This document shows, one piece after another, positions 44,613 through 54,504 of a DNA stretch of 64,000 nucleotides. A model generated the notes under the pieces. That model searched no databases. It was not told the DNA's origin and saw only the letters and a program-made list of their open reading frames with translations. The stretch covers positions 6,017,501 through 6,081,500 of the forward strand of contig NZ_CP030041.1 of NCBI RefSeq assembly GCF_003260975.1, written 5' to 3'. Made by a program: the position numbers and the translations under genes. How positions within the stretch are numbered: position 1 is the stretch's first letter; the number at the start of each line of letters is the position of its first letter. This stretch comes from Echinicola strongylocentroti (GTDB lineage: Bacteria; Bacteroidota; Bacteroidia; Cytophagales; Cyclobacteriaceae).

Positions 44613-46067
44613 ATGAATAAGCTACTAATTAGGGTCGTATTGCCACTATTGCTAATAGGGGCAGTATGGGCACCACTAAAAGCACAAACGCCAGAAAATA
44701 CTCCCAGAAACTCTCTAACATTAAAACATGGGGCGCACCGATTGGGCAAGAGAACCGATCCAATGATGGAGCGTTGGCGGAATTATGGCCTCGGTCAGTT
44801 TATCCATTGGGGTCTTTATGCCATTCCTGGCGGTCACTGGAACGGAGCGTATTATGGTGGTGCCGCTGAGTGGATCCGAGCTTGGAAAGGAATGCCCAAT
44901 GAGCAATACGATAATCTGTATAAAGAATTTGATCCTGCGGAATTTGATCCTAAAGCCTGGGCGGAGCAAGCCAAGGACATGGGAGCAAAGTACATGATCA
45001 TTACCACAAAACATCATGATGGTTTTTGCCTTTGGCCAAGTGAATTTACAGATTATGACGTGACCAATACCCCGTATGGTAATGATATCATAGGCCCTTT
45101 GGTAGAGGCGTATGATGCCGTGGGCATTGATGTTTACCTCTATTTTTCGGTGATGGATTGGAACCATCCAGGTTACCGTAGTAAGCTGGAAACTATCAAT
45201 GATAAAGAGGCCTACGAAGAATTTAAAGAGTTTACCAGAAACCAGTTGCTGGAACTTTTGGAGCGGTATCCCACGACCAAAGGATTATGGTTTGATGGTA
45301 CTTGGGATGCAGCGTGGAAAGAACAGGCGGACTTTGCAGATAACTTGGCTACAGAGATGCGTGAAATGATCCCAGGCCTGATTATTGGAAGTCGCTTTAG
45401 GCCAGATGATTACGGCAATCGACATTTTGACAGTAATGGTGACCTGATGGGGGATTATGAGCAAGGCTGGGAACGAAAACTACCTGAAACATACGAAGAA
45501 ACCAAAGGGAATGACTGGGACTGTGTCATGACCGTGCCCGAAAACCAATGGGGATATCATTCTGACTGGAGGGGACATGTGAAGACTAGCTATGAATTGA
45601 TTGAGATGTTGGTAAAGTCGGTATCCTTGGATGGTAATTTTGTGATGAATTTTGGACCAAATGGTCAAGGTGAAATCCGTCAAGAAGAAACGCAGCTTGC
45701 TAAAGAAATTGGCGAATGGATGGACAAAAACAATGAGGCGATCTATGGTTGTGGCTACCTAGATTGGGAAAAGCAGGATTGGGGGTATTACACTAAAGAT
45801 AGACAAACGGGTAAAATCTACATGATCGTATTTAATAGGCCGTTAAACGGTGCTTTGAAAATTAAAACGCCAGATAAGGTTAGCCTAGACAAAGTCTATA
45901 GCTTAAAAGACTCAAGTCAATCATTTGTCCCTGAAGAAATCCACAAAAATGAGTTCTTTATTCATTATCCATTTAGTGAACATATAGACTCTCCAATTGT
46001 GATTGTAATCGAACCTTCATCTAATGAAATAGATCAAAATAATAGTTATCAAAAAGCTAAAACGTGA
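44613..46067 (+). CDS. GH29 alpha-L-fucosidase
   Basis: About 484 residues from the ATG at 44613, which gives a clean signal peptide (MNKLLIRVVLPLLLIGAVWAPLKAQ); an earlier in-frame ATG (44574) adds 13 residues before it. GH29 hallmarks: RWRNYGLGQFIHWGLYAIPGG, KYMIITTKHHDGFCLWPS, and the nucleophile Asp228 in GLWFDGTWD; later NFGPNGQGEI. Retaining exo-enzymes of this family release alpha-L-fucose. Placed after a SusCD pair, it suggests a fucosylated glycan or fucoidan fragment as the locus substrate. A C-terminal beta-domain is present. Confidence 0.93.
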   Translation: MNKLLIRVVLPLLLIGAVWAPLKAQTPENTPRNSLTLKHGAHRLGKRTDPMMERWRNYGLGQFIHWGLYAIPGGHWNGAYYGGAAEWIRAWKGMPNEQYDNLYKEFDPAEFDPKAWAEQAKDMGAKYMIITTKHHDGFCLWPSEFTDYDVTNTPYGNDIIGPLVEAYDAVGIDVYLYFSVMDWNHPGYRSKLETINDKEAYEEFKEFTRNQLLELLERYPTTKGLWFDGTWDAAWKEQADFADNLATEMREMIPGLIIGSRFRPDDYGNRHFDSNGDLMGDYEQGWERKLPETYEETKGNDWDCVMTVPENQWGYHSDWRGHVKTSYELIEMLVKSVSLDGNFVMNFGPNGQGEIRQEETQLAKEIGEWMDKNNEAIYGCGYLDWEKQDWGYYTKDRQTGKIYMIVFNRPLNGALKIKTPDKVSLDKVYSLKDSSQSFVPEEIHKNEFFIHYPFSEHIDSPIVIVIEPSSNEIDQNNSYQKAKT

Positions 46068-46089
46068 TGAGTGATCGTTGATTCGTCTA

Positions 46090-46137
46090 AAAAGTGCTCG
46101 AAACAGTTTTTAATTGGTTTTGAGCACTTTTCTATTT
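46090..46137 (+). terminator. Intrinsic terminator after the fucosidase
   Basis: A perfect 10-bp stem (AAAAGTGCTC with GAGCACTTTT), extended by GAAAC/GTTTT pairs, is followed by CTATTTTT. It sits 22 bases after the stop codon. Confidence 0.82.
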
Positions 46138-47234
46138 TTAGGTTAAATTTTCAAAAATCCCGTAGCTGTATTCCACTTTGGGTCAAACAGAAAAGTTGAG
46201 GGATTGAGGATGGTTCGGATAGAACACTGATTTACCTCGGCGTGACAGATCCATTTTAAGGATCTTATTTTTAATTCTAGGGACTTCTAAATTGCTTTTG
46301 TCATTCCATTAAAAGATTTTAGATAATGTCTAGTCACTTTGAAGTGTTTCTCCAAACCCATCTTCAGGAAAAACCACCCTGTCTTTTTTGTAAAAATAGT
46401 AAGGATATAAGATCCTTTTTTGGTAATCAATTTTAATTGATCGCTTGTTTTTTTATCAAAGGTAGCACGGAGCTTCCGGCAAGGAATTGTTAGTTGTCAT
46501 GGGATGATTTTTAGTTAGGGAAAAGTTAAAAATTCACAGGGGGGCAAGTTTAAGCAAGCCTCGTTTTAAATGGCCTAGTGCCATCATATGATGGTATTAA
46601 CACCAAGGGAGCCATGTGATTGTAATAGTTATTTTGTGTTTAACTAATTGGTAATCAGTTATTTCACTTAAGCGAAATGGTGGTTTTGATATAAGGGCCC
46701 GTAAAGGTGTATAGCTTACAAATCAGTAATTTTTTATCCATTTTGTTTTACTGGAAATAAACGCAATGATTTTGTTAAGTAGTTGTAAATCAGTTATTTG
46801 AATATGAGGGGCTTAGTTTATTTTATTAAGGTTAGGGTGTAAATTAACATTATTAATTAACTAAAACCCACAACCGAACATGAAGAATCATTTACACACC
46901 AATTATTTTCTCCTTCCTTTTATACCATATGTACTGGACAGTCAGCAAAGGAAAAATTCGTTAGGGCCACGGGCCACATCCTTTCAACTGCTATCCTCAT
47001 AGGAAAAATTTTTCCGAAGTCCAGCACCACCCAAACCCTAGGAAAATAGGATAATTAACCAATACGGATTTTTAGTTACGTAACAATAGCAGCTACGTGT
47101 ATTATTCTGTTGAGTATATCGGTAGTTTCCTTCTTTATAATAGGTAATAAGGTTTTTTAAGGGTGTATGGTTTTGTGAAAATAAATAATTAAAAAATTTT
47201 GAGGTTGTTTTTACAACCCCTCTTCTCTTTATAA
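46138..47234. other. Long non-coding gap before the third ECF operon
   Basis: Nearly 1.1 kb without a convincing gene. Notable content: a perfect palindrome CCATCATATGATGG (46581-46594); three direct copies of AATCAGT(T/A)ATTT at about 46653, 46720 and 46788, spaced 67-68 bases; and a 40-codon frame at 46880-47002 (MKNHLHTNYFLLPF...) preceded by AACTAAAACCCACAACCGAA, a leader of the kind often seen before SusC genes, which may be the stub of a lost one. The promoter for the sigma gene should be in the last ~200 bases. Confidence 0.55.
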
Positions 47235-47918
47235 GTGAAGAGTCAAAAAGTTGACTGCTCCATCATGAAAAAGACCCAAAATACAAACAGTGACTATAAA
47301 GCTGAATTTCCTATGCTCCTAATGAAGCACAGCAAGATCATGATTGTTTACGCTGATAAAAGTGATTTTGAGGTGTGGAGCTCGTTCAAAAACGGTGATG
47401 AAACTGCCTTTAACTATATATACCGGAAGCATGCTGCAGAGTTATACAATTACGGCATGCAGGTATGCCAACAAAATGAATGGGTGTTGGATTGTTTGCA
47501 GGCCATGTTTGTGGACGTAAGAAGAAAGCGAATGCGGTTGGGGGATGTCCATAGTATTAAGGGGTACCTGTTTACCGTCTTTCATCGGGAGCTGTTCAAA
47601 CTTATCAGGAAAAAAAGAAAAGATGAGTTTGTGTCTCTTGAAAACAGCACTGATCAGTTCTTGATAGAGGCTTCCCACGAGACCAAATTAATCGATCAGG
47701 AACTGGTAGGTGAAAGAAAAAAGGAACTGGAGGAAGCCCTCAACCAATTGACCAAAAGGGAAAGACAGGCAATTCTCCTGTTATATCAGGAAGAGCTGAG
47801 TTACCGGGAAATTGCCGACTTGATGGCTTTTAAGGAAGTAAAAACTGCCAGATCATTGGTTTATAAGGCCATGGCAAAACTGAAAGAAATAGTTAATGTC
47901 AACGGATGCTTGAAATGA
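47235..47918 (+). CDS. ECF sigma-70 factor of the xylan locus
   Basis: A sigma factor of up to 227 residues. Region 2 (FKNGDETAFNYIYRKHAAELYNYG, VLDCLQAMFVDVRRKRMR) and region 4 (LNQLTKRERQAILLLYQEELSYREIADLMAFKEVKTARSLVYKAMAKLKE) are clear. The start is uncertain: GTG at 47235 is the longest frame, while ATG at 47265 or 47313 would give proteins nearer the usual ECF length. Its end overlaps the FecR frame by 13 bases, implying coupled translation. Confidence 0.9.
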   Translation: MKSQKVDCSIMKKTQNTNSDYKAEFPMLLMKHSKIMIVYADKSDFEVWSSFKNGDETAFNYIYRKHAAELYNYGMQVCQQNEWVLDCLQAMFVDVRRKRMRLGDVHSIKGYLFTVFHRELFKLIRKKRKDEFVSLENSTDQFLIEASHETKLIDQELVGERKKELEEALNQLTKRERQAILLLYQEELSYREIADLMAFKEVKTARSLVYKAMAKLKEIVNVNGCLK

Positions 47919-48964
47919 GCAAATCCTTACAAGTGTATATGAAGTACAGCCAATTCGATATTGAGGATTTTCTGAATGATGAGTTTTTTATCAGGTGGGT
48001 CAAAAAACCTAGCGATGAAACTGATCATTTTTGGTTAAAATGGATTGCTGAGCATCCTGACAAAATTCACCTTATCCAAAAAGCAAGGGAGGTGATACTT
48101 TTTGTGGATTATAAGGACAGCTATTGCCTTTCCGATAAGACGTATACAGATCTTTATGAAAGTATTATTTCGGAAACACCACCTAAAAGTTCAAAACCCA
48201 CCTTGCACATTAGGTGGAGAGGATGGCATAAAGTGGCAGCTATACTACTGGTGACTTTTTCCAGTGTCTATTGTTTTAAATTCTACTTAGAAGACCGAGA
48301 GGCTACTTCATTGTCCCAAGATGAAGTGGTGGTCAAGTATAATCCCGCAGGTCAAAAATCCAGTTTTAGGTTGCCAGATGGTACGGTGGTCTATCTTAAT
48401 GCCAAAAGTAAGTTGTCCTATCCGGTGACCTTTTCGGGTGATGTAAGAAAGGTGACGATGGAGGGAGAGGCTTATTTTGAGGTGAAAAAAGATAATGCCA
48501 GGCCATTTGTTGTCGATCTGGGGGAAGAAAAGGTCAGGGTGACGGGAACATCCTTCAACCTCTGCAGTTTTAAAGGATTTTTGTCCGTGGCCCTGGTAGA
48601 AGGTGGCGTCACTTATGTCTCCCAAAAAGGTGATATGGAGCAGCTGCAACCTAATGAAATGTTGACCAAAGTGCCTCATGGCGCCGTATCCAAGAGGCAA
48701 TTTGACCCACTGGAAATATGCGGCTGGAAAGATAACTACCTCATCTTTAAAGATGATCCTTTCGATAAGGTGGTCATGAAACTGGAGCGATGGTACGGGG
48801 TCAAGATTAGCTCCAAACTTACACTAAATGCAGACTGGTCCTACTCGGGAACCTACCACGACAAATCATTGGAATATGTCCTTGAAGGAATTGGCATAGC
48901 ATCAGAGTTTGCCTATGCCATAGAAGGAAAAAACGTCACAATTTATAACCCAAAACAACAATAA
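47906..48964 (+). CDS. FecR family anti-sigma factor
   Basis: Up to 352 residues. Anti-sigma region FFIRWVKKPSDETDHFWLKWIAEHPD; membrane helix at about 111-128 (VAAILLVTFSSVYCFKFYL); FecR domain with SSFRLPDGTVVYLNAKSKLSYP, VTMEGEAYFEVKKD and VTGTSFNLCSF; and a DUF4974-like end (VVMKLERWYGVKI). The true start may be the internal ATG at 47915 or 47939 (MKYSQFDIEDFLND). It should hold the overlapping sigma factor inactive until the SusC at 49106 signals. Confidence 0.92.
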   Translation: MLEMSKSLQVYMKYSQFDIEDFLNDEFFIRWVKKPSDETDHFWLKWIAEHPDKIHLIQKAREVILFVDYKDSYCLSDKTYTDLYESIISETPPKSSKPTLHIRWRGWHKVAAILLVTFSSVYCFKFYLEDREATSLSQDEVVVKYNPAGQKSSFRLPDGTVVYLNAKSKLSYPVTFSGDVRKVTMEGEAYFEVKKDNARPFVVDLGEEKVRVTGTSFNLCSFKGFLSVALVEGGVTYVSQKGDMEQLQPNEMLTKVPHGAVSKRQFDPLEICGWKDNYLIFKDDPFDKVVMKLERWYGVKISSKLTLNADWSYSGTYHDKSLEYVLEGIGIASEFAYAIEGKNVTIYNPKQQ

Positions 48965-49001
48965 CCTATGAAAAAACAGTACAGGAATACCAGCTGAAAG
49001 A

Positions 49002-49029
49002 AGGGCAGAAAAGGTCACTTTTCTGCCCT
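49002..49029 (+). promoter_or_regulatory. Strong hairpin between FecR and SusC
   Basis: A perfect 12-bp stem (AGGGCAGAAAAG with CTTTTCTGCCCT) and a 4-nt loop, 38 bases after FecR and 77 before SusC. No T-run follows. It may separate regulator mRNA from the much stronger SusCD mRNA. Confidence 0.6.
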
Positions 49030-49105
49030 AGGGGCCTTTGATCCAATCGCCAAACCAGACAAAGGCCAATCTCAAGTTTTATGCACTTAAAATCCTAAAC
49101 AAAGT

Positions 49106-52100
49106 ATGGAAAAAACAATACTAAGGCAAATCATTATGCTTTCCAGATATTTTGTGGGTGCTTTTATCTTTCAGTTGTTCTTTACGGCTGTATTGATGGC
49201 AAACACAGGGAATGCCCAGTTCAAGCGGTTGGATGAGGTAGAGGTGACCATTCAGGTGGAATCCACAGGCCTTGCCCAGATCATAACCGAACTGGAAGAG
49301 CAGACTGGCTTTCAGTTTAGCTATAACAAGGGGAAAGTCTCCTTTAAGGATGTACAATTGGATATTGACCGAAAAGGGGCGCCTCTAGTCGATGTCCTTA
49401 AGGAAATTAGCCAAAAAACAACACTCAAATTTGTGAGAGTGGATAATGCGATCCATATCACCAGAAAAAGGTCCGGTGATATGGCCGTTGAGGAAGTAGC
49501 GCTATCCAAGGAAGTCGTGAAAATTACGGGAAAAGTAGTCTCCGACACCGATGGTATGCCTATTCCAGGCGTGACAGTCCGCATAGAAGGGACTACCCGC
49601 GGTACCGTGACCAATGTGGATGGAGAATATACCATTGATGTCAACGAAGGAGAAACCCTCGTATTTAGCTTTGTGGGGTTTGTCGAACAGACCATAACTG
49701 TTGGTTCCCAAAATACCATTGATATTTCTTTGGAAGAAGACCTTCAATCCTTGGACGAGGTGGTCGTAGTGGGCTATGCCGAGCAGAAAAAGGAAACCAT
49801 AGTAGGTGCGGTAACCCAAACCGATGGAGAGGTGCTCAAGCGCACTGGTGGGGTGTCCAATGTAGGACAGGCCCTGACTGGTAATTTGCCTGGGGTGATC
49901 ACTACTTCCAGTGTGGGTACACCGGGAGAGGAAATGCCCCAGATCGTCATTCGGGGCCAAAACAGCTGGAATGGAAATTCCCCTTTGATTCTGGTGGACG
50001 GAGTGGAGCGTCCGGAGTTCTTTGCCAATATGGACATCAATTCCGTGGAATCTATCTCTGTACTGAAAGATGCCTCGGCTACAGCAGTATTTGGATCCAG
50101 GGGTGCCAACGGCGTGATCATCGTAACCACCAAACGGGGTCGCGTAGGCAAGGCGGAAATCACTGCCAATATCAGCACCACCATGAAGTCGGTTTCCAAA
50201 TTGCCCGGAAAGCTGGATTCCTATGACGCGATAGGCGTAAGAAATCAGGCCATCGAACGTGAACTCTCCCTGAGTCCAAACAGCTGGGATGAGATGATCC
50301 CACAGGCCATGCGGGAGAAGTACCGGTTTCCTGCCAACCTGGAGGAAATGGAGCGATATCCAAACGTGGATTGGCAGGATGTGGTCTTCAAGGACCAAGC
50401 CATGGCCTATAATGCCAATGTGGGCGTAAGAGGAGGAACGGATTTCGTCAAATATTTTACCAGTATCGATTACCAGTACGAAGGTGATCTGTTTCGGAAA
50501 TTTGAAACTGGAAGGGGCTACCAGGCTGGATTTAACTTCAACAGGATCAATTTTAGGAGTAACCTTGATTTTCAGTTGACACCAACTACCAAATTGGGAG
50601 TTAACCTCGGCGGGACTTATGGCGTTCGCCAATCTCCTTGGGCCTATGATTTTCCAGAAAGTTACTGGAATTCGGCCTATAGAAGTCCTCCCGATGTTTT
50701 TTTACCCCGGTACGCTGATGGGGCATATGGGACTTATATTCCTGATGATTATGCGGTCACCAACTCCTTGTTGAATTTGGCTATCAGTGGTATCAATTAT
50801 ATTACCACGACAAGGCTTTCTACCAATTTTGTGCTCCAACAAGACCTGGATATGATCACTGAAGGGCTAAACTTTAAAGGAACCCTGGCGGTAGATAATT
50901 CTTTTCAGGAAGCCAATAAGGGGATAAATGACCTTTATAACAGCCCCAATACTAAGTGGATCAATCCTTTTACGGGAGAAACTACTTTCACAAATATACT
51001 GGATCCCAATACCCGTTTTGATTATGCGGAGGCGATTACATGGCAGGACCAAGCTGGGGAAGTGGACAATAATGCATCTCAAAGAAGGCTTTTCTATCAA
51101 CTACAATTGAACTATGCGAAAAGCATTGAAGGAAACCATAATTTCTCCCTGATGGGACTGCTGAACAGGCAGGAGGATGCCAGCGGAAGTGTCATTCCTA
51201 GTTACCGGGAAGATTGGGTGTTCAGGACCACTTATGATTATAAAAATAAGTACATGATCGAGTATAACGGTGCTTACAACGGCTCTGAGAAGTTCTCTCC
51301 CGAAAATCGTTTTGCCTTTTTCTCCTCTGGGGGATTGGGTTGGAATATTTCCGAAGAGAACTTTATGAAAAACCTGACCTTTGTAGACCGGTTAAAGTTA
51401 CGGGCTTCTTATGGAGAAGTAGGGGATGACAATATCGGTGGACGCTTCCTATTTATGGATCAGTGGGCCTACGGGAGCACTTCCCAAATGGGGGTGATTG
51501 GTCAAGCGGGAGAAGACAGCCCCTATACTTGGTTCAGACAGAACGCAGTAGGTAACCCCAATGTGCATTGGGAGACGGTTTATAAATACAATGCAGGGTT
51601 GGAGTTTGGATTTTTGAATGGACTGATCAGCGGTAGCGTGGATTGGTTCAGGGACAATAGGGTGGATATCTTAATGGGTAGCGGACGTTCGGTACCCAGT
51701 TATTATGGTGCCACGGCCCCAGCGGCCAATTTGGGAAGAGTGGAAACCGAAGGGTATGAACTGACCATCGGTCTTAACCATACCTTTGGCAGTGGAATTC
51801 GACTTTGGGGAGATTTTTCCATGACCCATGCCATCGACCAAGTCCTTGATCGGGATGATCCCGAACTACGTCCTGATTATCAGAAGAATGCAGGTTATCA
51901 ATTAGGGCAATATAGGAACCATATCAGTGCGGGCTATTACAATACTTGGGACGAACTATATGGCAGTCCCCAGCACAACACCAATGATATGGCCAAATTG
52001 CCGGGGAACTATTATATCGTAGATTTTAACGGTGATGGTGTTGTAGATTCTTTTGATGCTGCTCCCTATGGCTTTTCTGGCGTTCCCCAAAACACGTATA

Positions 52101-52552
52101 GCACCAACTTGGGGATAGAATGGAAAGGCCTGAGCCTGTACGTACAGTTTTACGGCGTGAACAACGTGACGCGGGACGTCTCACTCAGCAGTTTGGGCGG
52201 AGGCTTGAACCTGGTTTATGACGAGGGGACCTATTGGTCCAAGGAGAATACGTCCGCTGATTCACCTCTACCGCGATGGAGGTCACAGCCTGCCAGTTAT
52301 AATTATGGCCCAAGGTACCTCTACGATGGTTCTTATCTCCGGCTAAAGAATGCTGAAATCGCTTATAATTTCCAGTCGGACTGGGTGAGAAATATGGGAA
52401 TGAGCAATATGCGACTATACATCAATGGCAACAACCTCTTGCTGTGGACCGACATGCCCGATGACAGGGAATCCAACTTTGGAGGGCCATCTTGGCAAGG
52501 AGCCTATCCGACAGTAAGAAGGATCAACTTGGGTCTTAATGTTACATTCTAA
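49106..52552 (+). CDS. SusC/RagA TonB-linked outer membrane protein with STN domain (xylan locus)
   Basis: A 1148-residue transporter. After the signal sequence comes an STN domain (about 47-120: VTIQVESTGLAQIITELEEQ), a carboxypeptidase-regulatory-like domain (GVTVRIEGTTRGTVTNVDG), DEVVVVGYAEQKKETIVGAV, the plug (LVDGVERPEFFANMDINSV, GSRGANGVIIVTTKRG) and a barrel ending RRINLGLNVTF. The sigma/FecR pair upstream matches the STN domain. Downstream GH10 genes indicate xylo-oligosaccharide import. Confidence 0.95.
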   Translation: MEKTILRQIIMLSRYFVGAFIFQLFFTAVLMANTGNAQFKRLDEVEVTIQVESTGLAQIITELEEQTGFQFSYNKGKVSFKDVQLDIDRKGAPLVDVLKEISQKTTLKFVRVDNAIHITRKRSGDMAVEEVALSKEVVKITGKVVSDTDGMPIPGVTVRIEGTTRGTVTNVDGEYTIDVNEGETLVFSFVGFVEQTITVGSQNTIDISLEEDLQSLDEVVVVGYAEQKKETIVGAVTQTDGEVLKRTGGVSNVGQALTGNLPGVITTSSVGTPGEEMPQIVIRGQNSWNGNSPLILVDGVERPEFFANMDINSVESISVLKDASATAVFGSRGANGVIIVTTKRGRVGKAEITANISTTMKSVSKLPGKLDSYDAIGVRNQAIERELSLSPNSWDEMIPQAMREKYRFPANLEEMERYPNVDWQDVVFKDQAMAYNANVGVRGGTDFVKYFTSIDYQYEGDLFRKFETGRGYQAGFNFNRINFRSNLDFQLTPTTKLGVNLGGTYGVRQSPWAYDFPESYWNSAYRSPPDVFLPRYADGAYGTYIPDDYAVTNSLLNLAISGINYITTTRLSTNFVLQQDLDMITEGLNFKGTLAVDNSFQEANKGINDLYNSPNTKWINPFTGETTFTNILDPNTRFDYAEAITWQDQAGEVDNNASQRRLFYQLQLNYAKSIEGNHNFSLMGLLNRQEDASGSVIPSYREDWVFRTTYDYKNKYMIEYNGAYNGSEKFSPENRFAFFSSGGLGWNISEENFMKNLTFVDRLKLRASYGEVGDDNIGGRFLFMDQWAYGSTSQMGVIGQAGEDSPYTWFRQNAVGNPNVHWETVYKYNAGLEFGFLNGLISGSVDWFRDNRVDILMGSGRSVPSYYGATAPAANLGRVETEGYELTIGLNHTFGSGIRLWGDFSMTHAIDQVLDRDDPELRPDYQKNAGYQLGQYRNHISAGYYNTWDELYGSPQHNTNDMAKLPGNYYIVDFNGDGVVDSFDAAPYGFSGVPQNTYSTNLGIEWKGLSLYVQFYGVNNVTRDVSLSSLGGGLNLVYDEGTYWSKENTSADSPLPRWRSQPASYNYGPRYLYDGSYLRLKNAEIAYNFQSDWVRNMGMSNMRLYINGNNLLLWTDMPDDRESNFGGPSWQGAYPTVRRINLGLNVTF

Positions 52553-52565
52553 ACGAGCCAATCCA

Positions 52566-54464
52566 ATGAACAATTATATAAAATCACTATTGAGGGCAAC
52601 CATTTGGGTAGCGATGTTTTTTGTCGTATCTGCTTGTGAGGACTACCTAGAGAGAGCTCCGGAATCCATTATTTCCGAGGAGCAGGCCTTCCAGAATTTC
52701 ACTAATTTTCAGGGATATGTAGAAGAGTTGTACCATTGCGTGCCCAATTTTACTTTGTCTAATTGGGTAAGTTCCTGGAACTGGGGAGAGGATGAAATAG
52801 AATCCACAGCGGGTACGTTTACCTTTTCCTATAACGTAGACCGAGGCAATTTTTGGGCGTGGCAAGTAGAAAATGGCGCTGGAAACAATGGCTGGCTGGA
52901 TGCAAACGGAACCAATACGAACAGGGACCATAAAAACAAGGGGCTCTGGCCACTTGCCTGGTATGCCATCCGCAAAGCCAATATGGGGCTGGAAAACCTT
53001 TCCCTGATGAAGGATGCTACCGAGGAAGAGCGGCAATTGATCGAAGGACAGTTGTTGTTTTTCAGGGCTTGGTTCCATTTTTCGTTGATCCAGTATTTTG
53101 GGGGAATGCCTTATGTAGACCAAGTATTGCCCAGTGATGAACAATTGACCTTGCCACGCTTAAGTTATCATGAGTGTGCCGATAGGGTGGCTCAGGACTT
53201 GGAAAGAGCAGTAGACTTACTGCCGATCGACTGGGATGATACCACGACCGGAAGAAGGACTTTGGGCAAAAACCAGCTGCGGATCAATAAGATCATGGCC
53301 TTGGGCTATTTGGGTAAAAATTACCTATGGGCGGGGAGCCCGTTGATGAATTCGGTCTCTACAGGAAGCCAAACTTATCACGCGGAATACTGTAAGAAGG
53401 CTGCAGATACTTTTGGAGAACTACTACAACTTGTGGAAAGCGGGGAAACCCAATATGCCTTGCTGCCTTTTGAACAGTATAATGATAATTTCTATACAAT
53501 GGGGCAAAACTGGGCATTGGCCGGGGGAACAGAGGCTATTTTCAGGTCCACTTATTACTCAGCCAATGATACCCACTGGCGGATTTCAAAACAGTATAAG
53601 CCTACTTTCATGGATGAAGGTGATCCGACAAATTTCTACCCTACGGCCAATTATGTCCATGACAACTTTGGGATGGCCAATGGCTTACCGCTACCGGATG
53701 ACATTACACAGGCTGACCCAGCATCAGGATATGATCCAAACTACCCTTGGAAAGATCGAGACCCACGGTTTTACAAGACCATCGTGTATGACGGTGTAAA
53801 AGTGGTTCAGGGCGCCATCCCAGATGCTAATCAGGAAATCAATCGATATGCAAACCTCCATACCGGAGGGAGTTATCGAGAAGTGGTAACAGGAAGCTTA
53901 TCGGGATATGCTTCGCGTAAATTCTCCCCGCTGGCAGCCAATAAATACGATAGGGCCTATGACTGGGGGAGCGCCCTGCATATCAATGTGCCCTATATGC
54001 GGCTGGCAGACATTTATTTAATGTATGCGGAGGCCACATTGATGGGGTACAATAGTTTAGGTGCCCCTTCCAATACCTTTTCTAAGACGCCTTTGGAGGC
54101 AGTTAACTTGATCCGTGAGCGCGCGGGGATACCTGGTGTTCAGGACAGGTTTTTGGGGTCTGTAGGTGATTTTCTTTCTGAACTTAGAAGGGAAAGGGCC
54201 GTGGAGCTGGCTTTTGAACGGCATCGTTTCAATGACCTTCGCCGGTGGATGCTCCTGACAGAAGAGCCCTATACCACCAAGACCTCCTTTGAGTTTGACC
54301 GGGCTGGAGAGTTCAATACCGATGATCCTACAGAGAACCGGATTGTGAACATGAGAGAGGAAGTGATCATCGAACGGAATTTCACTTCCAAACATTATTG
54401 GCTACCGCTAAAGCTGGCCGATGTAAGCCTTTATCCGGATTTTTATCAAAATCCTGGATGGTAA
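52566..54464 (+). CDS. SusD/RagB family outer membrane lipoprotein (xylan locus, first copy)
   Basis: About 632 residues from ATG 52566, which places the lipobox (VVSAC) at residue ~24; an earlier in-frame ATG at 52539 overlaps the SusC stop. SusD blocks: DYLERAPESIISEEQAFQNF, GQLLFFRAWFHFSLIQYFGGMPYV, YMRLADIYLMYAEATLMGYN, RRERAVELAFERHRFNDLRRWML and a closing YWLPLKLADVSLYPDFYQNP. It should form a lid with the preceding SusC. It is longer than the second SusD at 57544, so the two tandem pairs are not simple duplicates. Confidence 0.94.
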   Translation: MNNYIKSLLRATIWVAMFFVVSACEDYLERAPESIISEEQAFQNFTNFQGYVEELYHCVPNFTLSNWVSSWNWGEDEIESTAGTFTFSYNVDRGNFWAWQVENGAGNNGWLDANGTNTNRDHKNKGLWPLAWYAIRKANMGLENLSLMKDATEEERQLIEGQLLFFRAWFHFSLIQYFGGMPYVDQVLPSDEQLTLPRLSYHECADRVAQDLERAVDLLPIDWDDTTTGRRTLGKNQLRINKIMALGYLGKNYLWAGSPLMNSVSTGSQTYHAEYCKKAADTFGELLQLVESGETQYALLPFEQYNDNFYTMGQNWALAGGTEAIFRSTYYSANDTHWRISKQYKPTFMDEGDPTNFYPTANYVHDNFGMANGLPLPDDITQADPASGYDPNYPWKDRDPRFYKTIVYDGVKVVQGAIPDANQEINRYANLHTGGSYREVVTGSLSGYASRKFSPLAANKYDRAYDWGSALHINVPYMRLADIYLMYAEATLMGYNSLGAPSNTFSKTPLEAVNLIRERAGIPGVQDRFLGSVGDFLSELRRERAVELAFERHRFNDLRRWMLLTEEPYTTKTSFEFDRAGEFNTDDPTENRIVNMREEVIIERNFTSKHYWLPLKLADVSLYPDFYQNPGW

Positions 54465-54504
54465 GTTGGATTACTTTTTCAATGGTAAAACTTAATGAAT
54501 TTAA

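Noticed and set aside
46880..47002. 40-codon frame MKNHLHTNYF... as a real small gene
   Set aside because: No domain, no hydrophobic signal of clear type and no neighbour linkage; kept only as a possible SusC stub in the gap description.
49502..50632. Minus-strand open frame of 376 codons
   Set aside because: It lies wholly antisense to the conserved STN, regulatory and plug domains of SusC and has no recognisable motif or start signal.
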